The position numbers and the translations under genes were made by a program. This document shows positions 53,401-61,734 of a stretch of 64,000 nucleotides of DNA, piece after piece (within the stretch, counting starts at the first letter, position 1; every line of letters begins with the position of its first letter). The notes beneath the pieces were generated by a model. The model was not told the DNA's origin, searched no databases, and saw only the letters and a list, made by a program, of their open reading frames with translations. The DNA lies in contig CAZSYU010000013.1 in assembly GCA_964611345.1 (NCBI GenBank), positions 1 through 64,000 on the forward strand, given 5' to 3'. The stretch comes from JALZVT01 sp964611345. GTDB taxonomy: Bacteria; Pseudomonadota; Gammaproteobacteria; Pseudomonadales; Azotimanducaceae.

Positions 53401-56400
53401 GTAGTTCAGCTTCGATGAGCGTCGCTTTAGGTTTGGCAAACGGTGTTTGTTCTGCCCAGCGCTGTAATTGAGCGAGTTGTTTGCGAGGTGGTTGCGCGGA
53501 ACTGAGCTCGCCAATCAACCGGCGAATGCCTGATGCGGCTCGGGTTGCCACCGTGGAATCGGTTGTGTCCGAGTGAGGCGATTTGCTGGTTTGCAGGCTT
53601 ATAAGCGCCTCGCAAAAAGTCAACAGTATGCGCAACGGCGAACCAATGAGATAAGGAGCGTAGTTGTGGGCTCGTTGCAACGCTTCTCCAGCCCCGTGAT
53701 AGTCGTTAAATACGACGGCGAAATACACCCGGTGAACGTAAAGGGTGCCGATCGCCAGACGATCGGCGGGATTATCGAGCCTGGGAATCTTCTCGTGGAG
53801 CGCTTCTACCTTTGTGCTTTCTGCGTCTGGACCTGTTCGATCGCTGTCGGTATAACTCTCAATCATGCTTGCCAGGTAGCGCACGACGTTTACATTGGTC
53901 AGATTTCCATAGTCACTCAACTGGTCGACGTGCAGTGACAGGCGGCGTCCTAGCGATGTTAAGTCCATGCCCCGCAATATTGCATTGCTGGCGAACCAAT
54001 TAACGTTCAATCCTGCGAATTCGTAGTCGCGCATGGCGATAGATTCGCGCAGTGAATCGCCAAGCATTGACAGGGCGTTATCAAATGGGGCTACCCAAGT
54101 ATCGTACAGTCCGTAGAGAGTTGCGCGCGCACGAATCGAAAATGGATTGTTCGCCCAGTTGCTAGCAAGCGCACGGGCAGAGTTAGCAAGAGTCTCCGCT
54201 CTTTCAGCATTGCCTGTGTGACGTTCATGCGTTGCCTGCATGGCCAGTAGAAAGCTGACCTCCGGGCAGTAGCCGACAACCTCTGCTTGCTCGGTAATTT
54301 GTGCAGCGATTTTGAAGAGGGATGTGTCGCCGAGTTGCATGGCGATGGGCAGTGCGAATGCGCACAGGCGAGCGCGTTGCTGAAACTCGGCGTCGGTGCA
54401 GGTTTGAATGGCTTCACCGATGGGTTCTATTCGTTGTTGTAGCCAAAATCTTGGTTGCGTTTGTGTGTCGGTGAGCTTCGCCAGGGCAGACAGAGCCAGA
54501 GCCTTACCATCGGTAAGGCGATTGCGGGCGTAAGCCATGCGAATACCAAACTCAGAAAGCGTCGGGTTATCCGCACCAGTTTCAGCCAACAGGCGTTCGA
54601 GCTGATCGAAGTCGGGGCATAAGAAGGCTGCTTCGGCAGCGCACAGCGTTAGTTCCTGGTTGAGCAATGAGGAGCTGAGGTCGCTCTTGAGATACAGCCG
54701 CAGCGCAGTATGGGCCATGTTGAATGCGCTTCTGTAGTCCTGCTGGCGCAGCAGTTCTTTGGCGGCGAGCAAATTGTGGTATGCGACCTGGCTTAGATCC
54801 TCGGGTGCTGCGGTTAAAGGGTTAGTGGCAGCGTTCATGTGCTCTGCCATCAGTATCAGGCGCTCACCTTCGAGCCGTACGGTCTGGTTGGAGGGGTTGG
54901 AAACCGCCGCAGTGCGTGACATCAGATGGTCGGCGATGCCTTTGTGGAGCTGGGATTTCTCCCCTTCAGACATATCCGCGTAGATTCGAGCGCGAATGTC
55001 ATTGTGGGCAAAGCGGTATATGGGTCCTTCCTCGACGCCTGTCTGTTTGTTTGCGACAACCCCGAGGTTTAGCGCTTGATCCAGCTCGGTTGCGACTATG
55101 GATTCATCAGCGTGGTGCGTTAACGATAGCTGGGAAAGTGCCGCGGCATTGAAATTGCTGCCCAGACACGCAGCGATGCGCAGAAGTTCAAGCGTGCTGT
55201 CAGGCAGACGATGCAGTAATGCAGTAATGCGTTCAGATGAGTTGTCGGTGAAATAGTGGGCGCGAATGGTATCTATTTGCCACGACCAGCCACCATCTTG
55301 AGGGTCATAGAAGATAGCCTGTTTGGCGTGCAGCTCGTACAACAAGCTAATTATCTGGCTGGGGAACCCTTCAGTTTTATCATGGATTTCATGTGCCAGC
55401 TCGCGCACTTTGGCTTCGGTGTGGGAGAACATTTCTGCCAGCAGTAAACGTACAGCAGGTCGGGCAAGCGGGGACAAACTCAGTTGTGTTGTTCTCAGTC
55501 GATAAGCGTCAAGATCGAGATCAACTTCTGACTCCATGCTGAGCAATACAATGACGTTGTTCAGGCTCATCAGATCGTCGATGAGTTCTCGCAGCTCTGG
55601 GCGTTCCCAGTGTTGTGGCTGTTCTACGATTACGAGCAGGCTGATAGGCGACAGAGATTTCAGCAGCTCCTGGAGAATATTTGCGCTGCGCAAACGTTGG
55701 TCGTTCCAGTTCGCAATTGCATTGTTTTTGGAGCGGTTGTTAGTTGGCTGCTGAAAAACCAGTGCGAGCTCTGGTACCTGAGTTCTAAGGACGTCGATAG
55801 TTTCATCGCCCAGGTTGCGTAGCCGAGTGAGGTAGGCGCTACTGCTCTCATCATCGCGCGATAACACCTGGCGCAAAAACTGTCGCGCAATGTCCAAAGC
55901 TCCTTTTGGGGCGCTCTGGGGCTGGATTTCCTGTCGTGGTGAGTTTTCCCGGGCGCCGCTGATGTTGGCTGTGAGTCCTCCGTCGGCCCGAAACTGGCTA
56001 GCAAATATTTTTGCCAGACTTTGTTTGCCTATACCCTGGCTGCCTATTAGTTGGACGATGAGGGACTCACCCTCGCCGGCGCGTGCGGAAAGCTCTTCAA
56101 GTCGCGCTATTTCTGTCTCGCGACCATAAACTTTTCTGGGCAGAGTGAGTTGACCATACGAATCTGTTTGCCCGAGTTCGAAGGGGACAACGTCTTCCGA
56201 ACTCGAGATTGTGGTTGCGCCAATCTCGATGTCGGTGCGTACCGCATCTGCGGTCTGATAGCGATCTTCGGGTTGCTTCGCGAGAAGTTTTTTTACGATC
56301 TCAGACAACCAGCGAGGTATCTGCAGATCGAGTCTGTGCAGTTGCACAGCGGTGCGAGCGATGTGACTGTGAATCAGCTCTAGCGGGTCATTGTTGTTGA

Positions 56401-57010
56401 AAGGAGTTGTTCCTGAAAACAGCTCGTACAATGTGCAACCAAGTGAATACAAGTCAGTTCGATAATCAATCAACCGGTTTACACGGCCGGTCTGCTCTGG
56501 CGAAATGTAGGGCAGCGTTCCGGTAAGTTGGCCAGAATCGGTGTCGCTGTAGTCGTGAGTTGACACTGTGGCCAACCCAAAGTCTATTAGCTTAAGAGTC
56601 TGCTCTTCGAGGTTGATGATGATGTTGGCTGGATTCAGATCGCGATGTATCGCACCCTCATCGTGAATTGACTGAACAGCCTTGCACAGCTCGCCTGCAA
56701 CCCACAGCTTGTCGTCCCAATCCAGTTGCGCGGCAGTATCGGTTTCTTGCAGGAAGTTTTTGAGAGCGACGCCATTGGTGTCTTCGAGGATGATTTCTGG
56801 CAGACGTTCGTCAAAACTAATTGCCCGACAAATGTACTCGGACGTTAGTGACTGGTTGACCGCGAACTCGTGATAGTAGCGGCTGATAGCAGTGGGGGTA
56901 GCCGCGTGAGACTTCAGCGACTTGCTTATGACCGAGGCGCCATCGTGTTGGGCGCGGCGCACCAGTGTTGATGCGCTCTCGTAAATTAGATTGGGCTCCA
57001 AACTCGCCAT
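50453..57010 (-). CDS. trifunctional Ser/Thr kinase / ATP-binding / hybrid histidine kinase
   Basis: 2185 residues. Order: Ser/Thr kinase (1-270; HRDLNPAN near 122, DFG 143), a P-loop ATPase (GSQGIGKQ, Lys329) with a long helical repeat region (about 600-1300), GAF (about 1335-1490), PAS (1495-1615), HisKA (His1643 in MSHEIRTPMN), HATPase, receiver (Asp1948 in LMDIRMPEMDG) and HPt (His2098 in HNLRG). No membrane segment, so cytoplasmic sensing is likely. It follows its response regulator by 45 bp. Likely phosphorelay: His1643 to Asp1948 to His2098 to the partner regulator. Confidence 0.94.
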   Translation of the reverse strand: MASLEPNLIYESASTLVRRAQHDGASVISKSLKSHAATPTAISRYYHEFAVNQSLTSEYICRAISFDERLPEIILEDTNGVALKNFLQETDTAAQLDWDDKLWVAGELCKAVQSIHDEGAIHRDLNPANIIINLEEQTLKLIDFGLATVSTHDYSDTDSGQLTGTLPYISPEQTGRVNRLIDYRTDLYSLGCTLYELFSGTTPFNNNDPLELIHSHIARTAVQLHRLDLQIPRWLSEIVKKLLAKQPEDRYQTADAVRTDIEIGATTISSSEDVVPFELGQTDSYGQLTLPRKVYGRETEIARLEELSARAGEGESLIVQLIGSQGIGKQSLAKIFASQFRADGGLTANISGARENSPRQEIQPQSAPKGALDIARQFLRQVLSRDDESSSAYLTRLRNLGDETIDVLRTQVPELALVFQQPTNNRSKNNAIANWNDQRLRSANILQELLKSLSPISLLVIVEQPQHWERPELRELIDDLMSLNNVIVLLSMESEVDLDLDAYRLRTTQLSLSPLARPAVRLLLAEMFSHTEAKVRELAHEIHDKTEGFPSQIISLLYELHAKQAIFYDPQDGGWSWQIDTIRAHYFTDNSSERITALLHRLPDSTLELLRIAACLGSNFNAAALSQLSLTHHADESIVATELDQALNLGVVANKQTGVEEGPIYRFAHNDIRARIYADMSEGEKSQLHKGIADHLMSRTAAVSNPSNQTVRLEGERLILMAEHMNAATNPLTAAPEDLSQVAYHNLLAAKELLRQQDYRSAFNMAHTALRLYLKSDLSSSLLNQELTLCAAEAAFLCPDFDQLERLLAETGADNPTLSEFGIRMAYARNRLTDGKALALSALAKLTDTQTQPRFWLQQRIEPIGEAIQTCTDAEFQQRARLCAFALPIAMQLGDTSLFKIAAQITEQAEVVGYCPEVSFLLAMQATHERHTGNAERAETLANSARALASNWANNPFSIRARATLYGLYDTWVAPFDNALSMLGDSLRESIAMRDYEFAGLNVNWFASNAILRGMDLTSLGRRLSLHVDQLSDYGNLTNVNVVRYLASMIESYTDSDRTGPDAESTKVEALHEKIPRLDNPADRLAIGTLYVHRVYFAVVFNDYHGAGEALQRAHNYAPYLIGSPLRILLTFCEALISLQTSKSPHSDTTDSTVATRAASGIRRLIGELSSAQPPRKQLAQLQRWAEQTPFAKPKATLIEAELLWYRGEHNEALEYYERSAAQARQQGLVNDEAIAYELATRRCDTRERRDFTKLFARSAYQAYTRWGAIAKIKQLEDEYRGLLNETREGPGKFSLADLTDLTVRDFQSHSHTYHSQEFNERLLDTTTVLRAAQALSGEIMLDQVLEKLLRLTLEHAGAQKAAMLLATDGRLYLEAVAAVDGGETRRISPPIPMEASTEVPLSIIQFVSRTKQVLVLGDATQEDVFTQDPYVVRGKPLSVLCLPILHRGELTGVLYVEHRWLSNVFTEQRVEVLNLLSSQAAISIENARLYGDLQGARDDYRALYDSAIEGLFRISGQGALIRANPRLASLLGFDTVEDLVLDYRELLDRVFLEREKAQDFLSKLDENKQVSAFEAKALTRDGHEFWMSIAARITEDNEVGEYIDGSIIDITARIESEQAEKQRQIAEAATQAKSEFLANMSHEIRTPMNAIIGFSELTLDTELDRQQREYISSIRRASESLLNIVNDVLDFSKIEAGKLDLESAPFELDATLDELERLFRTEFRKKNLHLIINNHTEQHPDFPENSVVLGDSLRLQQVLVNLVGNALKFTTEGQIAVEVEVDRAITGSNDAAQQFVLRFAVSDTGIGIDAKQQARLFESFEQAESSTTRNYGGTGLGLTICRRLVEMMQGEITVSSRVGAGSRFEFTALVGHAQREVEVVNRRVKTRDRSSQLFHDRRVLLAEDNPINQQLALAFLQRAGAKVDIAETGRQAVARAVANTYDVILMDIRMPEMDGLEATRELREQGLQVPIIAVSADAIGERRSQALDAGCSGYVTKPIDFETLVSECSEHMGLALETEEAPRRRATDTHLSDEDNFDLLKRVPGIDVGLAIKNHNDNVKLMLKLMGDFGTYYGDAGPRIRAMLKNGEWEDAERLAHNLRGVAGSFGAKDLQEAAKTLELALVRDDKSDELPGAPGGKMESETSENLLGLAQSFEVALSEVLEGAEALASNEVRFREGDTSLPE

Positions 57011-57055
57011 AACTCAAGTCCGCCCGTGAGGCGTAAGTGGGGCTGGCGAGTGAGT

Positions 57056-57763
57056 TTAAGCTACTTCGGGTGTAAACAGATAGCCGGTACCGTGAATGGT
57101 CGAGATGATCTTGGCGTTTGCAGCTTTCTCACCAAGCTTCTTGCGGAGTTGACCGACCAAAACATCGATATAGCGATCGTCGGGAAACCACTCGCGGTTA
57201 CGGATCCGGTTCATCAACTGGTCGCGGTTCATTACTTCGCCCGCCTGCTCCATAAAGGCCAGCAGGAGCTGGTATTCACCCGCAGACAGTGTCTGCTTTT
57301 CTGCGTCTGGAGATGTGAGCTCGCGCTTGTTCAAATCCAGTGTCCAGCCATCGAAGGTTCGCAGATGATTCTTTTTGCGTTGCTTCTGCTGCAGTTGCAC
57401 GCGACGAATCAGATTGCGGGAGCGGCTGAGCAGCTCGCGCGGATCGAATGGCTTTGTAACGTAGTCGTCAGCGCCAGACTCGAGTCCCAGAATACGGTCG
57501 ATCTGTTCCTGCTTTGAGGTCACAAGGATAATGCCCAGATCGGACTGAACGCGGATTTCGCGGGTCAGCGTCAGGCCATCTTTGCCAGGTAACTTGATAT
57601 CAAGCAGCACCAGGATGATGTCGGAATTTTGTACCAGGGGCAGAACGTCGTCGCCCGATCCGGTCGATGTTACCTTGAAGCCTTCTTCTTCGAAGTAGGC
57701 AACAAGCTGCTCTCGAGTGATCGGCTCGTCTTCGACTACCAGTATGTGATCTTGTTCTGACAT
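57056..57763 (-). CDS. OmpR-family response regulator
   Basis: 235 residues. Receiver with ILVVEDEPITREQLVAYF, phosphorylated Asp in VLLDIKLPGKDG and Lys in YVTKPFDP, then the winged helix of OmpR/PhoB/TorR type (ELTSPDAEKQTLSAGEYQLLLAFMEQAGEVMNRDQLM...YIDVLVGQLRKKLGE). It should bind direct repeats in target promoters. Upstream of the hybrid kinase in the same operon, hence the likely phosphoacceptor. ATG 57763 with weak SD. Confidence 0.93.
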   Translation of the reverse strand: MSEQDHILVVEDEPITREQLVAYFEEEGFKVTSTGSGDDVLPLVQNSDIILVLLDIKLPGKDGLTLTREIRVQSDLGIILVTSKQEQIDRILGLESGADDYVTKPFDPRELLSRSRNLIRRVQLQQKQRKKNHLRTFDGWTLDLNKRELTSPDAEKQTLSAGEYQLLLAFMEQAGEVMNRDQLMNRIRNREWFPDDRYIDVLVGQLRKKLGEKAANAKIISTIHGTGYLFTPEVA

Positions 57764-57898
57764 GAGTTCCCAATCCTGTTGGAACGGAGACCTGCCCAGA
57801 GCAGAGCCTCCATGAGTTTCGAGTAAGGCACCGTTTGCCTTACAATTCAATATACTAGACAAGCAGATACCCAATAGCTGCGGAGCGTTTCACACCTG

Positions 57899-58120
57899 TT
57901 GAAGATTCCTTACCAACAACTGTCCGAAACAGCGCTGGCAGGCGTGCTCGATGATTATGTACTGCGCGAAGGCACTGATTATGGCGATTTTGCAGAAGGA
58001 CGCGCGGAACACAGTCTCGAATCGAAGCGTGCAGCTGTATTACGGGCCTTGAGTGACGGCAGCGCCGAGCTCTGGTTTGACCCCGAGACCGAGAGTACAA
58101 CACTGAGAATGGTCGAGTAG
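57899..58120 (+). CDS. yheU: YheU family (UPF0270) protein
   Basis: 73 residues: MKIPYQQLSETALAGVLDDYVLREGTDYG is YheU-like. Role unknown. The start is TTG 57899, without a well-placed SD. Confidence 0.85.
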   Translation: MKIPYQQLSETALAGVLDDYVLREGTDYGDFAEGRAEHSLESKRAAVLRALSDGSAELWFDPETESTTLRMVE

Positions 58121-58539
58121 CGCTGCCCCGTGGCGGTTGGGCGAATTTTTGTCGAACAATCAAACTGCCCGACTATAAACGCATATAAATTGACTTAATT
58201 GGCCTGAATTTCGGCGCACTGCGCCGCTATTTGCAGCTTCCCTTTAACTCTGTGCGGCCAATCACGACAGTCATTTTAGAGCTTATCTAGAGTAAATCCC
58301 GTTCATAACAGGTGCTCGCACCGACGATCAGGGATTTCGTGAAACGACTCGCATGTCATCGTGACGGGCGCCGCGGTAGACCAGAATGGCTACCTGCCCG
58401 CAGTCGCGATTTTACTCAAGCACTCGGTCCGCAAGGATCAGGTCACGGCTGGCAATATGGCCAGAGATGCATTGCTGCGCGGCCAAGTGGCGCGGGCAAC
58501 AGCCCAAGTGCGCCCGCCAGTTGTCTGCTCGCGCGTGTC
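58121..58539. promoter_or_regulatory. Leader/intergenic region of the secreted-protein cluster
   Basis: 419 bp without a convincing gene. TTGTCG (58149-58154) and TATAAA (58174-58179) form a possible promoter with a 19-nt spacer; a second TATAAA is at 58184. Several inverted repeats follow, including GGCGC/GCGCC near 58213 and GGTAG/CTACC near 58376-58395. The frame of the first secreted protein remains open upstream to 58312, but with no family-like sequence. Confidence 0.35.
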
Positions 58540-59643
58540 ATGCATGCTTTTCTGCGAGTTGGGCTGCTCGGCGCAGCCTTGCTTGGGAGCACGCAGGCAC
58601 ATGCGATTGGCACCGGCGCCGGTGTCCAGGTGCCCAATTCGGTCACCATCGAATACGACCAGTCCGGAGTGACAAGGCAGGCAACTGCGAGTGCCACCTT
58701 CTTTGTGGATGAGCTGCTTGATGTGTCGCTCACAAGCAGCGACGCAAGCTCTATCGGCGTGCTTGCCGGGCAGGTTGCTGCGCTCCAGCAATACACCCTG
58801 ACTAACCTTGGTAACGGCACCGAGGCGTTCCGCTTGACCGTCGACACCGCCCTGGCTGCTGATGACTTTGACGCCACGTTTAACCAGCTATTTCTGGAAA
58901 CCAACGGCCAGTCTGGCTTGCAAACGGGCCCAGGTGGGGATGACATTTATGTCGCCGGCACCAACGACCCCCTGCTTACTGCGGATGAACAGCTCACCAT
59001 CTATGTCGCTGCTGATATTCCCTCTGGCCTAGCCATTGACGATGTCGCCCTGTTGTCGGTGCGTGCTATCGCCGCAACGATTATTGCGGGGGCTGGCACG
59101 GATGATCCGCTGCAGGCCGCTTTTCCTGCAGTAGGCACCAGTTTTGCGGGTCTCGGTGATGCGGCGGGCACGGGCAGTAGCGCAGGTACTGTCAATGTCG
59201 CTAGCACGGCGAGTAGCGTCAATGTCGCTGCGATGGTAGGAGTTAGCTACGATCCCGCCACGCCGCTCTACACAGACCAGCATGATTTTCTGGTTAATGA
59301 CGTTGGCCTCGCTATTACCAAAACCGCGTTTGCGGTCGCCGACCCAACCGGCGGCAGTACCGTTGTGTCTGGAAGCGTCGTTAGTTATCGCGTAGCAGTG
59401 GACATTGTGGGCGGAGGCGCCGCCCAGGAGTTGGTGATTACCGATCCGATACCCGACGAACTGCAATACGCCCCTAACTCTCTCTCTGTTGTTGGCTTGC
59501 CCGCGGGCGAAGATGCCGATGACGACCTTGTTCCTGCCGGTGTGGACAACACCGGCATTAATGGTGAAACCGTCGAAGTTACCTTTGGCGATGTCACCGG
59601 TCCCTTGAGTCTGACCATCGAGTATCAGGCCATTGTCCAATAG
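58540..59643 (+). CDS. secreted protein of DUF11-like cluster, paralogue 1
   Basis: 367 residues. Signal peptide MHAFLRVGLLGAALLGSTQAHA. The mature part has two blocks: an N-terminal block IGTGAGVQVPNSVTIEY...ATFFVDELLDVSLTSSD shared with the third gene, and a C-terminal DUF11-like block (VVSYRVAVDIVG...LVITDPIPDELQYAPNSLSV...VTFGDVTGPLSLTIEYQAIV). DUF11 domains occur in long surface proteins. Few Cys; rich in Ala, Thr, Asp. The ATG at 58540 lacks an SD; the start is set by the signal peptide. Function unknown. Confidence 0.8.
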   Translation: MHAFLRVGLLGAALLGSTQAHAIGTGAGVQVPNSVTIEYDQSGVTRQATASATFFVDELLDVSLTSSDASSIGVLAGQVAALQQYTLTNLGNGTEAFRLTVDTALAADDFDATFNQLFLETNGQSGLQTGPGGDDIYVAGTNDPLLTADEQLTIYVAADIPSGLAIDDVALLSVRAIAATIIAGAGTDDPLQAAFPAVGTSFAGLGDAAGTGSSAGTVNVASTASSVNVAAMVGVSYDPATPLYTDQHDFLVNDVGLAITKTAFAVADPTGGSTVVSGSVVSYRVAVDIVGGGAAQELVITDPIPDELQYAPNSLSVVGLPAGEDADDDLVPAGVDNTGINGETVEVTFGDVTGPLSLTIEYQAIVQ

Positions 59644-59695
59644 TTGTCACAAAACCCTTGTGTCAATCAACAACCACACGAATGGAGGATTTCTC

Positions 59696-60226
59696 ATGCC
59701 TGCAAGTAAAGGCTTTCCCACACTGATCAACGCGATCTCGAGGTTTTCGAGTTTGCTCGTTGGCACTTTTGTTGTAACGGCGGCCCTTGCGGCACCGCAA
59801 GCCATGGCTCGAGTTGAGCTGGTTAATGAAGTGCACAAGGTTGATCGCTATGTCGACGAAGAAGGTCGCGTCCAGCGCCGTCTTGTTGAACCTAATCAGG
59901 TTGTACCCGGTGACGAGCTCCGTTACTCGGTACGTTTTACCAATACCGGCGTTGAAAGCGTCGATGCGGGTTCCGTCGTTATTACTAATCCCATTCCTGG
60001 CAACACCGAGTACCTCGAAGGTACTGCCATTGGTGAAGCCGCAGACATTCTCTATTCCATCGATGCCGGTGCGCAATTTGGTAAGCCTACATCGTTGCGA
60101 ATTGAGGAAAACGGTTCCGAAGCCCCAGCAAATGCAAGTGACTACACGACCATTCGCTGGGTCTATGCCCCAAGCCTTGCGCCTGGTGCAACGGGAACGG
60201 TGTCTTTCAACGTAAGGCTCAAGTAA
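59696..60226 (+). CDS. secreted DUF11-like protein, gene 2 of cluster
   Basis: 176 residues. Signal FSSLLVGTFVVTAALAAPQAMA, then one DUF11-like domain (VVPGDELRYSVRFTNTGVESVDAGSVVITNPIPGNTEYLEGTAI...WVYAPSLAPGATGTVSFNVRLK). GGAGG 7 nt before ATG 59696. It starts 52 bp after gene 1. Such single-domain members may be subunits or adaptors (inference). Confidence 0.88.
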   Translation: MPASKGFPTLINAISRFSSLLVGTFVVTAALAAPQAMARVELVNEVHKVDRYVDEEGRVQRRLVEPNQVVPGDELRYSVRFTNTGVESVDAGSVVITNPIPGNTEYLEGTAIGEAADILYSIDAGAQFGKPTSLRIEENGSEAPANASDYTTIRWVYAPSLAPGATGTVSFNVRLK

Positions 60227-60338
60227 GCCCAACTTGTTAGATGTCGAGGTTCGGCCATGACGGCTGGACCATTTATGTAGATGCGACCCAACTCGGGTCG
60301 TTTCTGCGTTTAGCAGTGAAGTAACGGAAGGATAAACC

Positions 60339-61697
60339 ATGCAGTACTTCAGAAAGATCGGGTCTAGCCTGATCGCCGCCTGTGCGCTGGTGGGGGTTGC
60401 CCCCGCGTATGCCGCAGGTACTGACGCCGGCACGACCGTCGTCAACAGCGTATCGCTTGAGTTCACCGTAGGTGGTGGCGCAGCGATAACCGAGACCGCG
60501 GATGCAACCTTTGTGGTTGACCAAAAGTTGGCTCTCGATGTCACGGCGACGGACACCAACTATGTTGGTATCTCGCCCGGGCAGGAATTCACCGGTGGTG
60601 GTGTTCCAGCTCTTAACTTTACGGTGGAAAACACCGGTAACTCTGAAACCTCAGTGCTGCTCGGCGTCGTCGATCAAGACGGTACCGGTGTCACTGGATT
60701 CGCAGGTCCGCCTACAGGGCCTCTGTTCACGTCTTTTAACGAAGATGCGTTACTGGTTGCGATCGATGAAAACGCCAACGGCTTATACGACGATGGAGTT
60801 GATACGGTTCTGCCGGTTACGTCTGGCGTGTATGACCTGGATGCTGGTCTTGCTGCTGGTGCCGGATCTCAGCTCGCAGAAGATGCGATTGTGACCATTT
60901 TGGTGGTTGCTGATGTTCCTGCGAATGCTGCGTCCGAAGAAATCGCCACTTACTCGCTGGTTGCTACTCACTATACGGGTGCACAGATTGCGGTAACCGG
61001 TGATGACAACGGTAACGATGCGCCAGGATTCACTGGAGCCACCGATATCGTTGACGATCCTGCTACTGTGCAGATTGTGTTTGCAGATGTTGGACCGTTC
61101 TCTGCAGAAGATCTTACGTTCGACTTTTCTTCCTCGATAGGTGGTACTACGGTAGACGTAGCCAGCAACGGTCAAGACTCGGACACGAGCTCTTACGTGA
61201 TCATTGCGGCTGGCGTGTTGCTCGAAAAAGTTTCGCAGATTATCTGGGATCCTGTTTCAGCCGTGCAGCATTTCGATGCTACCGGTGCGGTTTCGGGCGA
61301 TTTTCCGAAATCCATTCCCGGTGCGGTTGTGATGTACGTTATTGCAGCCAAGAACATGGCGCTTGTCGGCGGTCCCGCCACAGCACTCTCGTTCTTGCGG
61401 GATAACGTTCCTCAGGCGAGCGTATTGGCGGGTAATACTTCTTCTGAAGTATTGAATTTACCTACCAGCTTCACACTCGATGTCGATCCTGGCCCGGATG
61501 TGGATAACGTTACACTGACGTTCCCGGGGTCGGTCAACGACGATGAAGTGACCGTTGTGGATTGTGATGGCACTGTGACCTCGCAGCCCTTCGGAGCTGA
61601 TCCGTTGGAAGTAGATGTCGCAGCTGCAACCCTGGGCTCTTGTGATGGTCAGGAAACAGCCTTCGTTGTCTACTTCGTTACTATTAATGACGCCTAG
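60339..61697 (+). CDS. secreted protein of DUF11-like cluster, paralogue 3
   Basis: 452 residues. Signal SLIAACALVGVAPAYAA, then the GTDAGTTVVNSVSLEF...ATFVVDQKLALDVTATD block homologous to gene 1, a middle beta region with Asp-rich loops (AIDENANGLYDDGVD, like Ca-binding), and a C-terminal domain with two Cys (DCDG...SCDG). SD AAGGA before ATG 60339. 112 bp after gene 2. Function unknown. Confidence 0.85.
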   Translation: MQYFRKIGSSLIAACALVGVAPAYAAGTDAGTTVVNSVSLEFTVGGGAAITETADATFVVDQKLALDVTATDTNYVGISPGQEFTGGGVPALNFTVENTGNSETSVLLGVVDQDGTGVTGFAGPPTGPLFTSFNEDALLVAIDENANGLYDDGVDTVLPVTSGVYDLDAGLAAGAGSQLAEDAIVTILVVADVPANAASEEIATYSLVATHYTGAQIAVTGDDNGNDAPGFTGATDIVDDPATVQIVFADVGPFSAEDLTFDFSSSIGGTTVDVASNGQDSDTSSYVIIAAGVLLEKVSQIIWDPVSAVQHFDATGAVSGDFPKSIPGAVVMYVIAAKNMALVGGPATALSFLRDNVPQASVLAGNTSSEVLNLPTSFTLDVDPGPDVDNVTLTFPGSVNDDEVTVVDCDGTVTSQPFGADPLEVDVAAATLGSCDGQETAFVVYFVTINDA

Positions 61698-61734
61698 TGC
61701 GTAACTAGTAGTGTTGACGGACGAGAAGTACCGC

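Noticed and set aside
58312..58539. Extended start of the first secreted protein
   Set aside because: The extra 76 residues have no family or signal features, and the signal peptide begins at 58540.
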